Positions 1-8,577 of a DNA stretch of 27,487 bases are shown here, in pieces. Numbering within the stretch: the first letter of the stretch is position 1; each line of letters starts with the position of its first letter. Position numbers and translations under genes: made by a program. Under the pieces are notes generated by a model, which was not told the DNA's origin, ran no database searches, and saw only the letters and a program-made list of their open reading frames with translations. Origin of the DNA: Azolla pinnata (Eukaryota; Streptophyta; Polypodiopsida; Salviniales; Salviniaceae); the NCBI GenBank assembly GCA_037176905.1, contig JBBBWG010005814.1, positions 1 through 27,487 of the forward strand. The letters are read 5' to 3'.

Positions 1-436
1 GTATATGCATGTATATATGCATATATAGATGAATATGATCTATCTTATCTCCATATACAAATGAATATGATTGTATAGACTGATGAATATGTAGGTATGG
101 TTGCTAGCTGTAGAGATAAAATTGTCTGTATGTATGTATATACAGATAAATCGATGTATACAAGAGGAGACAGACAAGTAAGAAATGAAAATAATTACAT
201 GAATATTCACAGACAGATATCTTGTATAAATAGGGAGTGAGGGCTGCACTTTCTCAACCATCTTCTGAGTTTTGAACTGAAGAAGCTTTCTGAAATGAAA
301 AAGCTTTCTGAAATGAAGAAGCTTTTGAAGATATATATATGTTTTCAAATTAAGAACAAAAAGAAATATATAAAAAAGAATCAAATCATGTTATTTTTCT
401 TCTCTTTTTTTAATTTGAATATTCTTTAATTTAATT
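1..436. repeat. AT-rich repeat-word region, no gene seen
   Basis: No supported coding region. The first 100 bases carry GATGAATATG three times (near 29, 61 and 82) among TATGCATG/TATATGCA words. These are the reverse complement of the CATATTCATC words common at 3440-5100, so this looks like the same repeat family inverted. At about 279-325 an 18-bp unit (GAAGCTTTCTGAAATGAA) occurs nearly three times. The rest is simple AT-rich sequence. Confidence 0.55.
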
Positions 437-1150
437 TTGCTTATATATACAAGCGGAAATAGATGCGGTAAATTTGCGTATATGCTCGCGTATATATGCG
501 CGGCTATACCCGCGTATATACGCGCAGAAATGCCCGTGTATATACGTGCAGAAATACCCGCCTATATACATGCGGTAAAATCGTGGTATAATCGCGGTAA
601 AATTTGCGGTAAATTTTGTGGTAAATTCGTGGTAAATTCGTAGTAAATTCGCGGTAAAATTTGTGGTAAATTTGTGGTAAATTTGCGGTAAATGTACTGC
701 GAATTTGCGGTAAAATTGCGGTAAAATTTGTGGTAAATTTGCGGTAAATTTTGTGGTAAATTCACAGTAAATTTGCGGTAAATTGCGGTAAAATTTGCGG
801 TAAATTTGCAGTAAATTTGCGGTAAATTTTGTGGTAAATTCGCAGTAAATTTGCGGTAAAATTTGCGGTAAATTGCGGTAAAATTTGCGGTAAATTTGCG
901 GTAAATTTGCGGTAAAACTCGCGGTAAAATTTGTGGTAAATTTGCGGTAAATTCGAGGTAAATTTGCGGTAAATTTGCGGTAAATTTGCGGTAAAACTCG
1001 CGGTATTTTGTGGAAATTTTGCGGAAATGGTCGCAGCAATGTCGCGGAAAAGGCGCGGTAACGTCGCGGCAAAATTTCGCGGCAAACCAGAATGTCATTT
1101 GCCGCGAATTTTTCTGAACTTCTGTAGATCATTTTTCACGGCAAGTCTCG
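437..1150. repeat. Satellite-like array of GCGGTAAAT(TT) units
   Basis: From about 590 to 1010 the sequence is an irregular tandem array of 10-14 bp units of the form GCGGTAAATTT, with variants GTGGTAAATT, GCAGTAAATT and GCGGTAAAAC. Its left edge (about 509-580) is a 24-bp repeat, CCCGCGTATATACGCGCAGAAATG, in three diverging copies at 509, 533 and 557, here given in two halves: CCCGCGTATATA then CGCGCAGAAATG. The right edge (1010-1150) decays into GTCGCGG/GCGGCAAA words. Long minus-strand frames through it only spell monotonous YRKFTANLPQI-like peptides and come from the repeat. The array directly abuts the decayed CACTA transposase exon. Confidence 0.85.
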
Positions 1151-1156
1151 CGGCAA

Positions 1157-2570
1157 ACTGATGAATACCTTGTAGTGTTCCTCAAGGTAATTATTTTTTC
1201 ATTGAAAAATATGTATTTATGTGTATATTGTATATTAATATAAAACCCGCTAACACAATAATATTTTCTTTTACAGCATGTTCTGCCGCTTGTCATTGAT
1301 GGTTGGTTGATACAAGCAATCCGTGACATTATATATCGACTAGGTTCATTGGCTAGGTGGATTTCTTCAAAGGAGATACATCTAAGTGAAATACTGCAAT
1401 GTAAAAGGGAAGTTATTGAGCTTGTGTGTTTAATGGAAAAAGAACTCCCGATATCATTTTTTGATATTCATGTATATCTTCTAATTCATCTTGTTGAAGA
1501 AATTGAAACTGGGGGTGTGGTTAACACACGATGGATGTTTTGGGTGGAGAGATTCATGTGTGTGTTGAAGCGATTTGTTTGTCAAAGAGTAAGATCTGAA
1601 GGATCTATAGCAGAAGGATGGTTAGACCATGAGTGCATGTACTACCTATCGGAGTATTTGCCAAGAGCACATGAAGAAGCACCTCTCAATTGGACGCATG
1701 ATGAGTCGACTACAATGACAGAGGAAGTACTTTGTGGAAAGGGAAGCCCAATTCGACTGTCACATTAAAAGCAAGAAAATGTGACCACATTTATTATCAA
1801 CAATTCAGAATGCATGACCGTGTTTTTGGACAAGTTTAAGGTCAACTTTGTAGGTGAGGCAAGGGACCCGCGAAGTGGAAAAGCTAGAAAACTACCGACA
1901 CTTCTAGAATGGATACACGACAAAATTAAACAAGCTCAACAAAATAAGGAATAAATTACAAGAGAACAACTAGAGCTCAGTATTGGTTGTGATAGAATGG
2001 TATGATCTATAAACTTCAAATGTACAATAAATAACTAGATCTCTTTGCTTTAATCTGATCATGTGTATATAATTATGCTTCCTTTTTAATTTAGGTGCGA
2101 GCTTATAGTAGTATGTGGGCCTATAGGCAACATCTACGTATCCAAAAGCTAGATGACTTGCACACTACACAAGATTCATGTGTGGTAGCATCTTTTGAGC
2201 AACAATCACGCACAAGTAGTAAAGATACAAACATGATTCAAGATGAACTGGGATACACAGGTGTTATACAGGCAATTTATGAAGTGAACTTCCATGTATT
2301 TAAACATGTATTTTTTTCGAAGCCACTTACGAGTGATTTCATTTACATTAAGGGTTTTCACTAATTCCTATAAAATTGATGCTCCAGGTTATTATAAAAG
2401 TTGATTGGTTCCGAGCAGAGTATAAAGGCTCTCGTGCGACAATGAGACGAGAGCTCTAAGGGTTTTTGTCAGTAGATTCAACGAAGCTATTTCGTGCATC
2501 TAAGGAACCATATATTTTGGCAACGCATGTTTAACAAGCTTTCTTCTACAAAAATCCAAATTCATCAGAG
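1157..2570 (+). pseudogene. Decayed CACTA (TNP2-type) transposase, DUF4218/DUF4216 region
   Basis: A short exon end (about 1157-1186, ...VFLK) with donor GT at 1187 joins an exon starting at 1277 after TTTTACAG. That frame reads HVLPLVIDGW, IRDIIYRLG, LPISFFDIHVYLLIHLVEEIE and RWMFWVERFM, the DUF4218 signature found beside TNP2 transposases. The same frame continues after an in-frame TAA at 1766 through NNSECMTVFLDKFK to a second TAA at 1952. A likely intron (donor after ATG near 1999, acceptor at about 2094) leads to a DUF4216-like exon (DSCVVASFEQ, GYTGVIQAIYEV) ending at 2307. The next exon begins at 2388 (VIIKVDWFRAEYKG) and has TAA at 2457 and 2532, with KLFRASKEPYILATHV between them. 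Four in-frame stops mean it cannot make an intact transposase. The N-terminal catalytic part is absent. Confidence 0.8.
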
Positions 2571-3344
2571 AGCTTTTACAAGCTTTTGCCATGGCATGCA
2601 TATGCATGCATATCAGAAGGCATGCATGGCCAAGGCAAGGCATGGCCAAGGCAAGGCATGACCAATGGCCATGTGCATGCTCTAGGTGGGCATGCTAAGA
2701 CATATATATGCTAAGACATATGTCTTCAACATCAACACAAACTTCAATCTATTTTAACATGGACAACAAACAATCCTAAGGTCAAAATTCATAGACATTC
2801 TCCAAATTCCAGTGTTAGTTAGAACTTGTGCATATTATTTTGATTTGCATATGCTGCAAATGGAACCACTATATTGTGTTAAACACACACATTTGTTGCA
2901 TAGCAATCTCAGAAGAGTATATGCAATCTTAGAATGTCGGACACCCAATAGAGAAGGGCTAATACTTGGTGTAAGTAAGGGCATATAGGTGAGAAAGTTG
3001 GAAGTTGTCGAAAAACAAAAATGAGTGAGATAGAAACAAAACAGCATATAGGTGAGAAAGGGTTATTCACAAGCAGCTGGCTTCAAAGGGTAGAGAAGAC
3101 ATACCTAATATCCATGTGGCTGAAAGACAGATAGCGCAGCTTCCGTAGCAGGCAATAAACTGATAGGGCACGGGTAAACAGTCCTCCAAGTTCCACACCA
3201 GGCGGGTAGCTTCCACAGCAAGCAGGTAGTGGATGGGTAGCAGACGGGTAGGCGCTAGGTAGACGGGTAGGTACTGGGTAGACGGGTAAGCTGTCGGGAC
3301 GTAGGAAAAAATTTCCCTCGAAAGTTTTCATTTTTTAAAAACTC
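2571..3344. repeat. Non-coding repeat stretch: GGCATGGCCAAGGCAA and GACGGGTAG words
   Basis: No gene seen. At about 2599-2665 GCATGCAT and GGCATGGCCAAGGCAA words repeat in tandem. At about 3165-3300 the word (A)GACGGGTAGG recurs with variable spacers, and a related GACGGGTAGGCGGTGGG stretch reappears at about 4447. Both GACGGGTAG blocks are followed within about 100 bases by a run of AAATTTTTTC and a GTCGC palindrome block, so 3165-3437 and 4445-4664 look like two diverged copies of one larger unit. Confidence 0.5.
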
Positions 3345-3437
3345 AAATTTTTTCATCTCTCAACGACGCCTTCCAGTGTAAAAACGTCGCAAATATCTCT
3401 ATGACGTCGCTAAGCGATGCCACTAGCGACGACCTAA
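3345..3437. repeat. GTCGC palindrome block 1 (CACTA subterminal-like)
   Basis: Contains CAACGACGCC, CCAGTGTA, ACGTCGC and an 8-bp perfect inverted repeat, CGTCGCTA (3405-3412) with TAGCGACG (3424-3431). The same word set occurs in the blocks at 4539-4664 and 5157-5454, in the same order. I interpret it as subterminal repeat DNA of the CACTA element; binding by a transposon-encoded protein is only an analogy with En/Spm. Confidence 0.55.
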
Positions 3438-4213
3438 TATATCCATAGTATATATGCTTACTATGATCCACATGAATATGCATATTAATGTTATGCATGC
3501 ATGCATGTTCATGTGCATATATACATGTATGATAAACATTCATCTATATATACATACATTACATGCATATTCATCTGTATTTGCATACGTTGATGCATAA
3601 TCGCCTATATCTGCGTATGTACATGCATATCTGCAAATGTGTATGTATAGATGAATGCATCTCATAAATTACATATATTCATCTCTTATATTTACCCGCA
3701 TGTACATGCAAACCTGCAAATTCTCCTGCATAGGCATACATACATGCATATATACATCAAGGTATGCATGCACACATGCATATAAATTTGTTCTGGTATA
3801 TGCATGATGTATATATTACCTGTGTATGCATACATATATGCATATTCATGAGGATATGTACGTGTATGATGAGTATTAATCTATACATACATACCTTAAG
3901 TGCATATTGAGGTGAATATGCATGTATGTATATTGATGACAATGATCAATACCTACATCCATGCATATTCATTTGTATATTCATAGATTACATTAATATT
4001 CACCCACATATACATGCATACTTGGGCATCCTCATGTATATGCATACATACATGCATAAACATCTAAATATACATGCAAATTTATCTGTCTCTTTACATG
4101 CATCAACCCTATTTACTTGTATATGAATACCTACATGCATATTCATTGGTATATATACCTGTATGATGTATTCATCTATATATACATACCTGTATGATGC
4201 CTGTATTTGCATA

Positions 4214-4286
4214 CCCTAAACCCTAAACCCTAAATCCTAAACGCTAAACCCTAAACCCTAAATTCTAATCTCTAAACCCTAAACCC
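4214..4286. repeat. Interstitial plant-type telomeric repeat (CCCTAAA)n, degenerate
   Basis: About ten units of CCCTAAA in a row, several with substitutions (ATCCTAAA, ACGCTAAA, ATTCTAA, TCTCTAAA). CCCTAAA is the Arabidopsis-type telomere unit. Non-telomeric sequence lies on both sides, so this is an internal tract. Its last units form the left edge of the 162-bp duplicated segment. Confidence 0.85.
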
Positions 4287-4438
4287 ATGTATAAATACAC
4301 ACATTACATGCATATTCACCTGTATTTGCATACATAGATGCAGATTCATGTGTATATACGAATGTATGATAAGTATTGTCCTATATATGCTTACAAATCT
4401 GATTATTCATCTGTATATGTACATGTATGATGCATATA
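4277..4438. repeat. 162-bp direct duplication, copy 1
   Basis: Begins CCCTAAACCCATGTATAAAT and ends TGATGCATATA. It aligns without gaps to 4899-5060, with about seven substitutions by eye. It starts inside the telomeric tract. Confidence 0.85.
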
Positions 4439-4538
4439 GAAAGAAGACGGGTAGGCGGTGGGTGGGGTAGCAGACTGACGGAGGAGCAGTAGATGAGCAG
4501 AGAAATTTGGCGAACTTTTCTGAAAACTAAAATTTTTT

Positions 4539-4664
4539 CGTCGCAAAGCGACGTCCTAAATTTTAAGTATTTTTGCTGTGTCGCTTAGCGATGCTTTCCA
4601 ATGTAGATACATCACTAATTTTCTGCAGCGTCGCTAAGCGATGCCATTAGCGACGCCCTAAACT
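4539..4664. repeat. GTCGC palindrome block 2 (CACTA subterminal-like)
   Basis: Holds TCGTCGCAAAGCGACG (a near-perfect short hairpin), GTGTCGCTTAGCGATGC, CCAATGTAGATACATCAC and a perfect 10-bp inverted repeat, GCGTCGCTAA (4628-4637) with TTAGCGACGC (4647-4656), loop 9 nt. Same word order as block 1. Confidence 0.6.
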
Positions 4665-4898
4665 GTTATGCATACATGCATTCAATTTGATCTACACATG
4701 CATATTAAGATGTATGGATATCTTTATCTGCAAGCAAACATACATATTCATGACTATATATATAAATACATATGATAAGCACTCATCTACATATACATAC
4801 ATTACATGCATATTCATCTTTCATGCATATTCGCCTGTATTTGCATACATATTCACCTGTATTCGCCTGTATTTGCATATCCATGAGGATGAGCATAT

Positions 4899-5060
4899 CC
4901 CTAAACCCATGTATAAATACACACATTACATGCATATTCACCTGTATTTGCATACATAGATACAGATTCATGTGCATCTACAGATGTATGATAAGTATTG
5001 TCCTATATATGCTTACACATCTTATTATTCATCTGTATATGTACATGTATGATGCATATA
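4899..5060. repeat. 162-bp direct duplication, copy 2
   Basis: Gap-free partner of 4277-4438 at an offset of exactly 622 bp. Only about one CCCTAAA unit is kept at its left edge, where copy 1 has a long telomeric tract. Confidence 0.85.
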
Positions 5061-5156
5061 TGGATTGTACATGTAAACATGCATCCATATTCGCTTGTAT
5101 ACACCTTCATACTTGTTTAAAATCTGGAAATGTTAATTTGAATTAAATCGTAATAT

Positions 5157-5454
5157 CGCGTCGCCTTGCAACGCAACAAAGTAGCGACGTCATCTTGGCA
5201 GCATCGTTTAGCGACGTATTCCAGTGTAGATATGTCGCTAATTTGCAGTAATGTCGCATAACGATGCAATCAGCAATGGACAATCAATGTGTCGCACAGC
5301 GACGCACTTTTTTGCAGAATTTGCGCGTCGCTAACAGCGACGTGTACATGGAGGCGTTGCTAGTGTAGAAAAGTCGCGAAATTTCAGTAGCGTCGCTTTG
5401 CGACACTGTTTCTGTAGAACTTGCGCGTTGCTAACTGCCCTCTGTGTTGTAGTG
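5157..5454. repeat. GTCGC palindrome block 3 and right CACTA terminus
   Basis: Dense in GTCGC/GCGAC words: TAGCGACG, CCAGTGTAGATATGTCGC, GTCGCACAGCGACG, an inverted repeat CGTCGCT (5326-5332) with AGCGACG (5336-5342), and GCGTCGCTTTGCGAC. It ends in TCTGTGTTGTAGTG at 5454. The GTAGTG end and inward CACTACAACACA reading fit a CACTA terminal inverted repeat. AGTGTAGA words inside the blocks resemble the terminus, so an exact end one motif away cannot be excluded. Confidence 0.6.
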
Positions 5455-5934
5455 TATTGTTATTTTGGTAGAAATTGAATTTGCTATATTCTTTACATGC
5501 TCACACTGAATATATATGTTAACCATATTTCTAAACTTTCAAATAATTTTATATGATCAATTATAAAATAATTATAAAAGTACCAAAGGCAACAATAAAG
5601 AAAAAGAGAAAGAGAGACAATAGATAAAAACAAGTGCTCAGATCGACGAAAATCAAATGTATGTAGCCAACAAACCAACATATTTATACAATTTTAACGA
5701 GTTGACCTTTTTAATAATAATAATTGTTCTCTTGTGGGGAACTCATAAAGATTTAAATATTTCATTATGATATATGTGCTTCTCAATTGGTTTATTACTT
5801 TTAGTAATTTTTTTGAATTGACGAGTAAATGTAAAACAATTTCATGAATTTGTTTTGATAGATCCAATTTTGTATTAAAATAAGACTTCCAGTTGGTATT
5901 AAAAGATGCTCAAAGGCTAATTACAATTTACAAT
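5455..5934. other. AT-rich intergenic DNA, nothing recognised
   Basis: Flank outside the CACTA end. Only short open frames without recognisable content and runs of A and T. Confidence 0.5.
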
Positions 5935-5935
5935 A

Positions 5936-6240
5936 TAACAATTAAGCGACCACAAAGGTTATAAATGGTTACCCATCCTCTGTGGGAGGGAACAAAACAA
6001 TTGAGGATTAAAGCTCCATTTAACCTGTCCATGATAACTCTTATATATGTCAAGGCCATTCCAAACATGCTTAAGTCTTGATCTTAAGTTTGCCTTTCTT
6101 TTTAAAGTTCCTCGCAAATTATCTCATTGACCATTTAATGTATGCACAAGTTCTGACCAAATGACCTTGAAAGTGTTTACGGGCATCTCTACAACTCCTT
6201 GGAATACTTGAAAGGCAATGATAAATCTTTATAGAAATAT
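5936..6240 (-). pseudogene. Unidentified decayed coding stretch
   Basis: Read on the minus strand from about 6233 downwards, one frame stays protein-like for about 95 codons with an internal TGA. Segments include FQVFQGVVEMPVNTFKVIW, SELVHTLNGQ, KHVWNGLDIYKSYHG and WSFNPQLFCSLPQRMG, then TAA near 5965. Composition is balanced rather than low-complexity, unlike the surrounding AT-rich DNA. I do not recognise the family. It may be a fragment of a transposon protein or of a dead host gene, or chance. Confidence 0.3.
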
Positions 6241-6784
6241 AATGCAAATAGCAGAGTCTGTAAAAAAAAAGGGATCCATACATTTGTTGTGTTTAACTTA
6301 ATTTGTTTTTGCATATTATGTTTTGATTGGGTTACTTCTATTACAATCAAATTAGTAGAAAACACATTTAAAATAAGTGATATTATTATCTAAACGAATC
6401 CACAATATTACTAGGAAGTTTTCTTTTGAGATGGATTTTTCGAGCTTCCAAGCTTTTGAGAACGAGGTGTTATGTCATGGGGAATGGTGGTGTGGGTGGA
6501 TGTGATATATATCAGTTATAGATATGAGGTTGATATGTTGAATTGGCTATTTAATTTTAATCGTAAAATGGTTGTAAAGGTCCATTATTTTGTTGTTGCC
6601 TTTAGAGGCACGAGTAAAGATGTCAAAAGGTAATGGGAATTGTTATGAAGGATTGCACGATGGAATGCATGAAAGCCATGACATTGTTTGGTGTTCAAAC
6701 TAAAGAAATTCATCTAAGTTGTTGCAATTGATACATGTGTTGTAATAAAACTATACTATTTTTTGTAATATATGATACTCCCGA

Positions 6785-6818
6785 TGTATGTATCACCAAG
6801 GTATTGGTGATACATACA
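6785..6818. repeat. Perfect 15-bp hairpin (TGTATGTATCACCAA)
   Basis: Arms TGTATGTATCACCAA (6785-6799) and TTGGTGATACATACA (6804-6818) with a 4-nt loop GGTA. It shares the core ATCACCAA with the hairpin at 6859-6908. Confidence 0.8.
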
Positions 6819-6858
6819 CTTATTTATAAAATAGAAAGATTAAATATAAAAGGTATAT

Positions 6859-6908
6859 ATATATATGCATCACCAATAATTGATTATTAATTGGTGATGC
6901 ATATATAT
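6859..6908. repeat. Perfect 19-bp hairpin (ATATATATGCATCACCAAT)
   Basis: Arms at 6859-6877 and 6890-6908 with a 12-nt loop. The core GCATCACCAAT/ATTGGTGATGC is nearly that of the hairpin 40 bp upstream. Together they could be the two ends of a tiny MITE-like element or a foldback; no target duplication could be settled. Confidence 0.8.
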
Positions 6909-7700
6909 TTCTCCAAAGATTTTTCTCTAACTAATAGAAAGATTCTCTTAAACAAAAAAGGAAAAAATACATTCATTTTCCATTGTTGACTCTAACAAAA
7001 ACGTGCAAGAACAATGTCAACTTCGACGACATTCAAGGACTTCTACAATTCAGCTGGTATAAAGAACCTTCATACAACCAATATGTATATGTAGATAGAT
7101 ATATCATCCAACTAGTTCATACAAACACATCAAGCTATCCACAATAATTGAGTGGTCTGATACACCAATGCAACACTCGGTTGTGGGATTTTGTACAAAT
7201 AAGACACATTGACTTGACTCGTAGGGTTATACTATATATCCCAAATTGGCCAAACAATGCACATGATATGGGATCAACAGTACATTTGCTAATATAAGTG
7301 GGGCTACCACCTAGAGAAGCAAAATAACGGTCGATAGCAAGATTGTCAAGCACAGAGGGGTATATGTAGATAGAGGTGAAATTAGATGGTTTGACAAGGA
7401 GGCTGTCGAGACATGATCACTTGTAACAGAGAGCACTGCAACCACAAAGGTTAATGAAAGCCAGAATTGTGGCAGCTGAAAGCAGGCTGTGAAGAAGAAT
7501 GCAAATGTCAAGCCTTGGGAGCAACCGCAACAACAATTGAGGCATCGCCTCAGCACATACAACATGTGCACGGATGGTGCAAAAATGCACGGACGTATGC
7601 ATGTATATCGAATATGTACAAATACCACCATGTCAAGAAGCACCGACACTATGCACATGTACATGGTGAGAAGAAGAATGGCTATGGTGAAATGATGGAT
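6909..7700. other. Intergenic DNA upstream of the UBP26-like gene, no gene supported
   Basis: Short frames exist on both strands (for example minus 7353-7135), but none carries a recognisable domain or a splice-consistent continuation. It may hold distal promoter sequence of the gene starting at 8578. Confidence 0.45.
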
Positions 7701-8170
7701 CCACCACCACCACCACCACCACCACCACCATCATAATCAGCATCATTCATCAGCATCACCATCATCATCATCATCACCCCTGTCACCACCATCAACATCA
7801 TCAACATCATCACCCCTGTGACCGCCATCATCAGCATCATCACCCTTGTCACCACCACCATCAGCATCATCAACATCATTACCCTCGTCACCACCATCAC
7901 CATAATCATCATCATCAACATCATCATCATCATCAACATCATCAGCATCAGCATCAACATCATCATCAACACCATCAACATCATCAACAACATCACCACT
8001 ACCATCAACACCATCGACATCATCATTAGCACCATCAGCACCATCACCATCACCATCAACATCATCAGCATCATCAACATCATCAGCACCATCAGCATCA
8101 TCACCCACCATGAGCAGCTTCACCACCACCACCATCACCATCACCATCACCATCAGCATCGTCATGATGA
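7701..8170. repeat. Large CCA/CAT trinucleotide microsatellite
   Basis: Starts with a perfect (CCA)10 at 7701-7730, then about 440 bp of interrupted CATCAT/CACCAC/CAGCAT triplets, ending with a strand switch to ATGATGATG near 8165-8180. Because the period is three, all frames stay open and produce long artefactual poly-His/Ile/Thr or Met/Leu/Asp peptides. It lies about 410-880 bp before the UBP26-like start codon. Confidence 0.9.
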
Positions 8171-8233
8171 TGATGATGATCGTCAAAACCAAGTGACAAA
8201 AGATACAAGGCGAAGAAGAAACAGAGAGAGAAA

Positions 8234-8236
<3 letters not shown>

Positions 8237-8284
<48 letters not shown>
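8237..8284. promoter_or_regulatory. (AG)24 tract in promoter/5' leader
   Basis: An uninterrupted AG dinucleotide run about 300 bp upstream of the UBP26-like ATG. GA/CT tracts are common at plant core promoters and in 5' leaders and can recruit GAGA-binding factors (BBR/BPC family). Whether it is promoter or transcribed leader cannot be seen here. Confidence 0.45.
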
Positions 8285-8289
<5 letters not shown>

Positions 8290-8332
8290 ACAGAGAATCG
8301 GGGCAGAAAGAAGAGAGTTGTTGGCGTTGGCG

Positions 8333-8365
8333 ATGGCGATGGCGATGGCGATGGCTGTGGATTGA
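8333..8365 (+). CDS. Possible upstream ORF (MAMAMAMAVD) in the UBP26-like 5' leader
   Basis: A GCGATG hexanucleotide repeat gives four in-frame ATGs (8333, 8339, 8345, 8351) followed by GCTGTGGAT and TGA at 8363. It would be a 10-residue peptide about 210 nt before the main ATG. If transcription starts upstream of it, such a uORF would be expected to lower main-ORF translation. No transcript evidence is available, and it could be just a microsatellite. Confidence 0.3.
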   Translation: MAMAMAMAVD

Positions 8366-8577
8366 ACCTCCGAGGTTGCTTCGTTGCCTCTCCCGTTCTC
8401 ACACGCCACTGATGATGATGATGAGGATGATGATGACCGTGCTCGTGCTGATCGATTCCGAACCTGCTCTCTCTGCTTGATTCGCCTCTCCGAGTCCACT
8501 CCCTCCTTCGATTTCTTCTGTGTTTTGCCCGCACCCAGCTCCATTCGCACTGCATCCGCCCGACAGCGAGCTGAGCC

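Larger units (their letters stand above)
3438..5120. repeat. Degenerate ATGCATATTCATCTGTAT repeat field
   Basis: Apart from the telomeric tract and GTCGC block 2 inside it, this stretch is a mass of imperfect repeats built from CATGCATATTCATCTGTAT, TGCATACATACATG and ATGTATGATAAG words. Open frames through it on both strands encode only low-complexity peptides rich in Ile, His, Tyr, Met and Cys and are not genes. One 162-bp segment is repeated at an exact distance of 622 bp. Confidence 0.75.
1157..5454 (+). mobile_element. Partial CACTA (En/Spm) DNA transposon, right end present
   Basis: Three things define this element. The first is a decayed TNP2-type transposase C-terminal region at 1157-2570. 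The second is repeat-rich DNA with many short GTCGC/GCGAC inverted repeats between 3345 and 5440, as in the subterminal regions of CACTA elements. The third is a terminus TGTGTTGTAGTG ending at 5454, which read inward is CACTACAACACA, the hallmark CACTA end. TAT at 5455-5457 could be the 3-bp target duplication. No matching left end is visible; it is lost, replaced by the satellite, or outside the window. That all parts belong to one insertion is inference. Confidence 0.6.

Noticed and set aside
431-1132. Long minus-strand open frames (up to 233 codons) rich in YRKFTANLPQIYRKF
   Set aside because: They arise from the GCGGTAAAT tandem array and occur in several overlapping frames at once; repeat translation, not a gene.
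3757-5146. Overlapping short frames on both strands rich in Ile, His, Met, Tyr, Cys
   Set aside because: Translations of the degenerate ATGCATAT repeat field; no conserved motif.
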